Positions 63,521-64,000 of a stretch of 64,000 nucleotides of DNA are shown here, in pieces. The stretch's first letter is position 1. Each line of letters starts with the position of its first letter. Origin of the DNA: Bacillus pseudomycoides (GTDB taxonomy: Bacteria > Bacillota > Bacilli > Bacillales > Bacillaceae_G); assembly GCF_022811845.1 (NCBI RefSeq), contig NZ_CP064268.1:1-64000 (forward strand), in the 5' to 3' direction. The position numbers were made by a program, and so were the translations under genes. The notes beneath the pieces were generated by a model. The model was not told the origin of the DNA. It ran no database searches and saw only the letters and a list, made by a program, of their open reading frames with translations.

Positions 63521-64000
63521 TTCGTGTTGATTCCATTATAAAAAAGCCTTCCACTAATTTCTCCTAATAGACACCTTTACTAGATTCTATTCATAATAGA
63601 GTCTTTTTTTATACGTTCCTATACAAAACTGTACTGCAATTAACCAATTTTCCACATCTATATTTAAAAAAACACATTATTCTTATCTAAAATACATACA
63701 AATACCTACCAAAAATCATAAGAAAAACAATAAATTTCGTGGATAAGTAGATAAATAGAGCCTAATGTCAATAATATTATGTAATTATTTTTGAAATAAA
63801 GGATTTTGACACTTCACCTATCAAAAATCATCAATATTTATGTGAGTAATGTGACAAATTCTAATTATGTTGATTAATTAGCCTATATTGTGCATGTTTT
63901 GTGAGTAAATATTATAAAATTGTGGACATACAGTGGATGAGGTGAAAATTTAGCACTTGAATAAATATAATTAACAATGCATCAATTTATTTCATTTTTA
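63521..64000. other. AT-rich region after rep gene with DnaA-box-like sites
   Basis: TTTTCCACA (63648-63656) fits the DnaA box consensus TTWTNCACA, and CGTGGATAA (63738-63746) fits it with one mismatch on the other strand. GTGAGTAA repeats occur at 63842 and 63901. No gene is seen to the window end. It may belong to the origin. Confidence 0.5.

Overview
The window is very AT-rich Gram-positive DNA with Bacillus-type ribosome binding sites. It is crowded with IS231 (IS4 family), IS240-like (IS6 family), IS200/IS605 and IS3-type elements and Tn4430-like transposon ends. Together with a plasmid replicon, a ParM/ParR actin segregation locus, a ParA locus and a secreted pore-forming-toxin-like gene, this points to a large plasmid of the Bacillus cereus / B. 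thuringiensis group. I see no rRNA, tRNA or CRISPR. The species and the plasmid assignment are inferences.

Left part (1-22.6 kb). After a partial IS6 element come a lone zinc-metalloprotease-like gene and a 4.3-kb IS231-type cassette. The cassette carries blaI-blaR1-like genes and is flanked by perfect 11-bp direct repeats inside a Tn4430-like terminal repeat. A compact operon at 8.0-11.3 kb (aminotransferase, inositol-monophosphatase-type phosphatase, zinc alcohol dehydrogenase) with a divergent MFS transporter has the gene set and order of the azasugar (nojirimycin/mannojirimycin) pathway gabT1-yktC1-gutB1 of Bacillus. It lies between two inverted copies of a 549-bp segment holding a 120-aa gene. 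At 16.1-21.1 kb there is a tight three-gene operon: a coiled-coil protein, a McrB-like AAA+ NTPase and a DUF2357/McrC-like PD-(D/E)XK nuclease. It is probably a phage- or DNA-defence system.

Middle part (22.6-44.7 kb). This is a mosaic of transposon debris with inserted cassettes. It holds two more IS231-type cassettes with divergent passenger genes (an XRE regulator with a membrane protein; a DJ-1/PfpI protein), an AraC-esterase-PAP2 group, an aerolysin/MTX2-like secreted toxin gene, a sigma-factor remnant with anti-sigma and BcrC-like genes, a fragment of a radical-SAM SPASM peptide maturase, a truncated cysteine-synthase-like gene, a VOC protein, and plasmid copies of hfq, HU and abrB. All four IS240-like copies are broken, each by a different mutation. 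At least eight 38-bp Tn3-family-type ends are left without their transposons, and most IS231-type ends sit exactly on them.

Right part (44.7-64 kb). This is the plasmid maintenance region. A MerR/DUF3967-type protein and seven 42-bp direct repeats precede parM-parR. A second locus, parA plus a small DNA-binding partner, is embedded in about twelve copies of an AGAAATATCCCTATTTCT-type palindrome, with decayed duplicates of its promoter region and of the partner gene. Two further DUF3967 proteins end in a basic-aromatic KKPWW tail. At the far right a probable replication protein (61.8-63.5 kb) follows an array of about ten GCTGTATGATGTCCC iterons. An eleventh iteron lies in front of a second large HTH protein, and an IS200/IS605 element (tnpA, a small zinc-ribbon gene, tnpB, probable omega RNA) sits inside the array.
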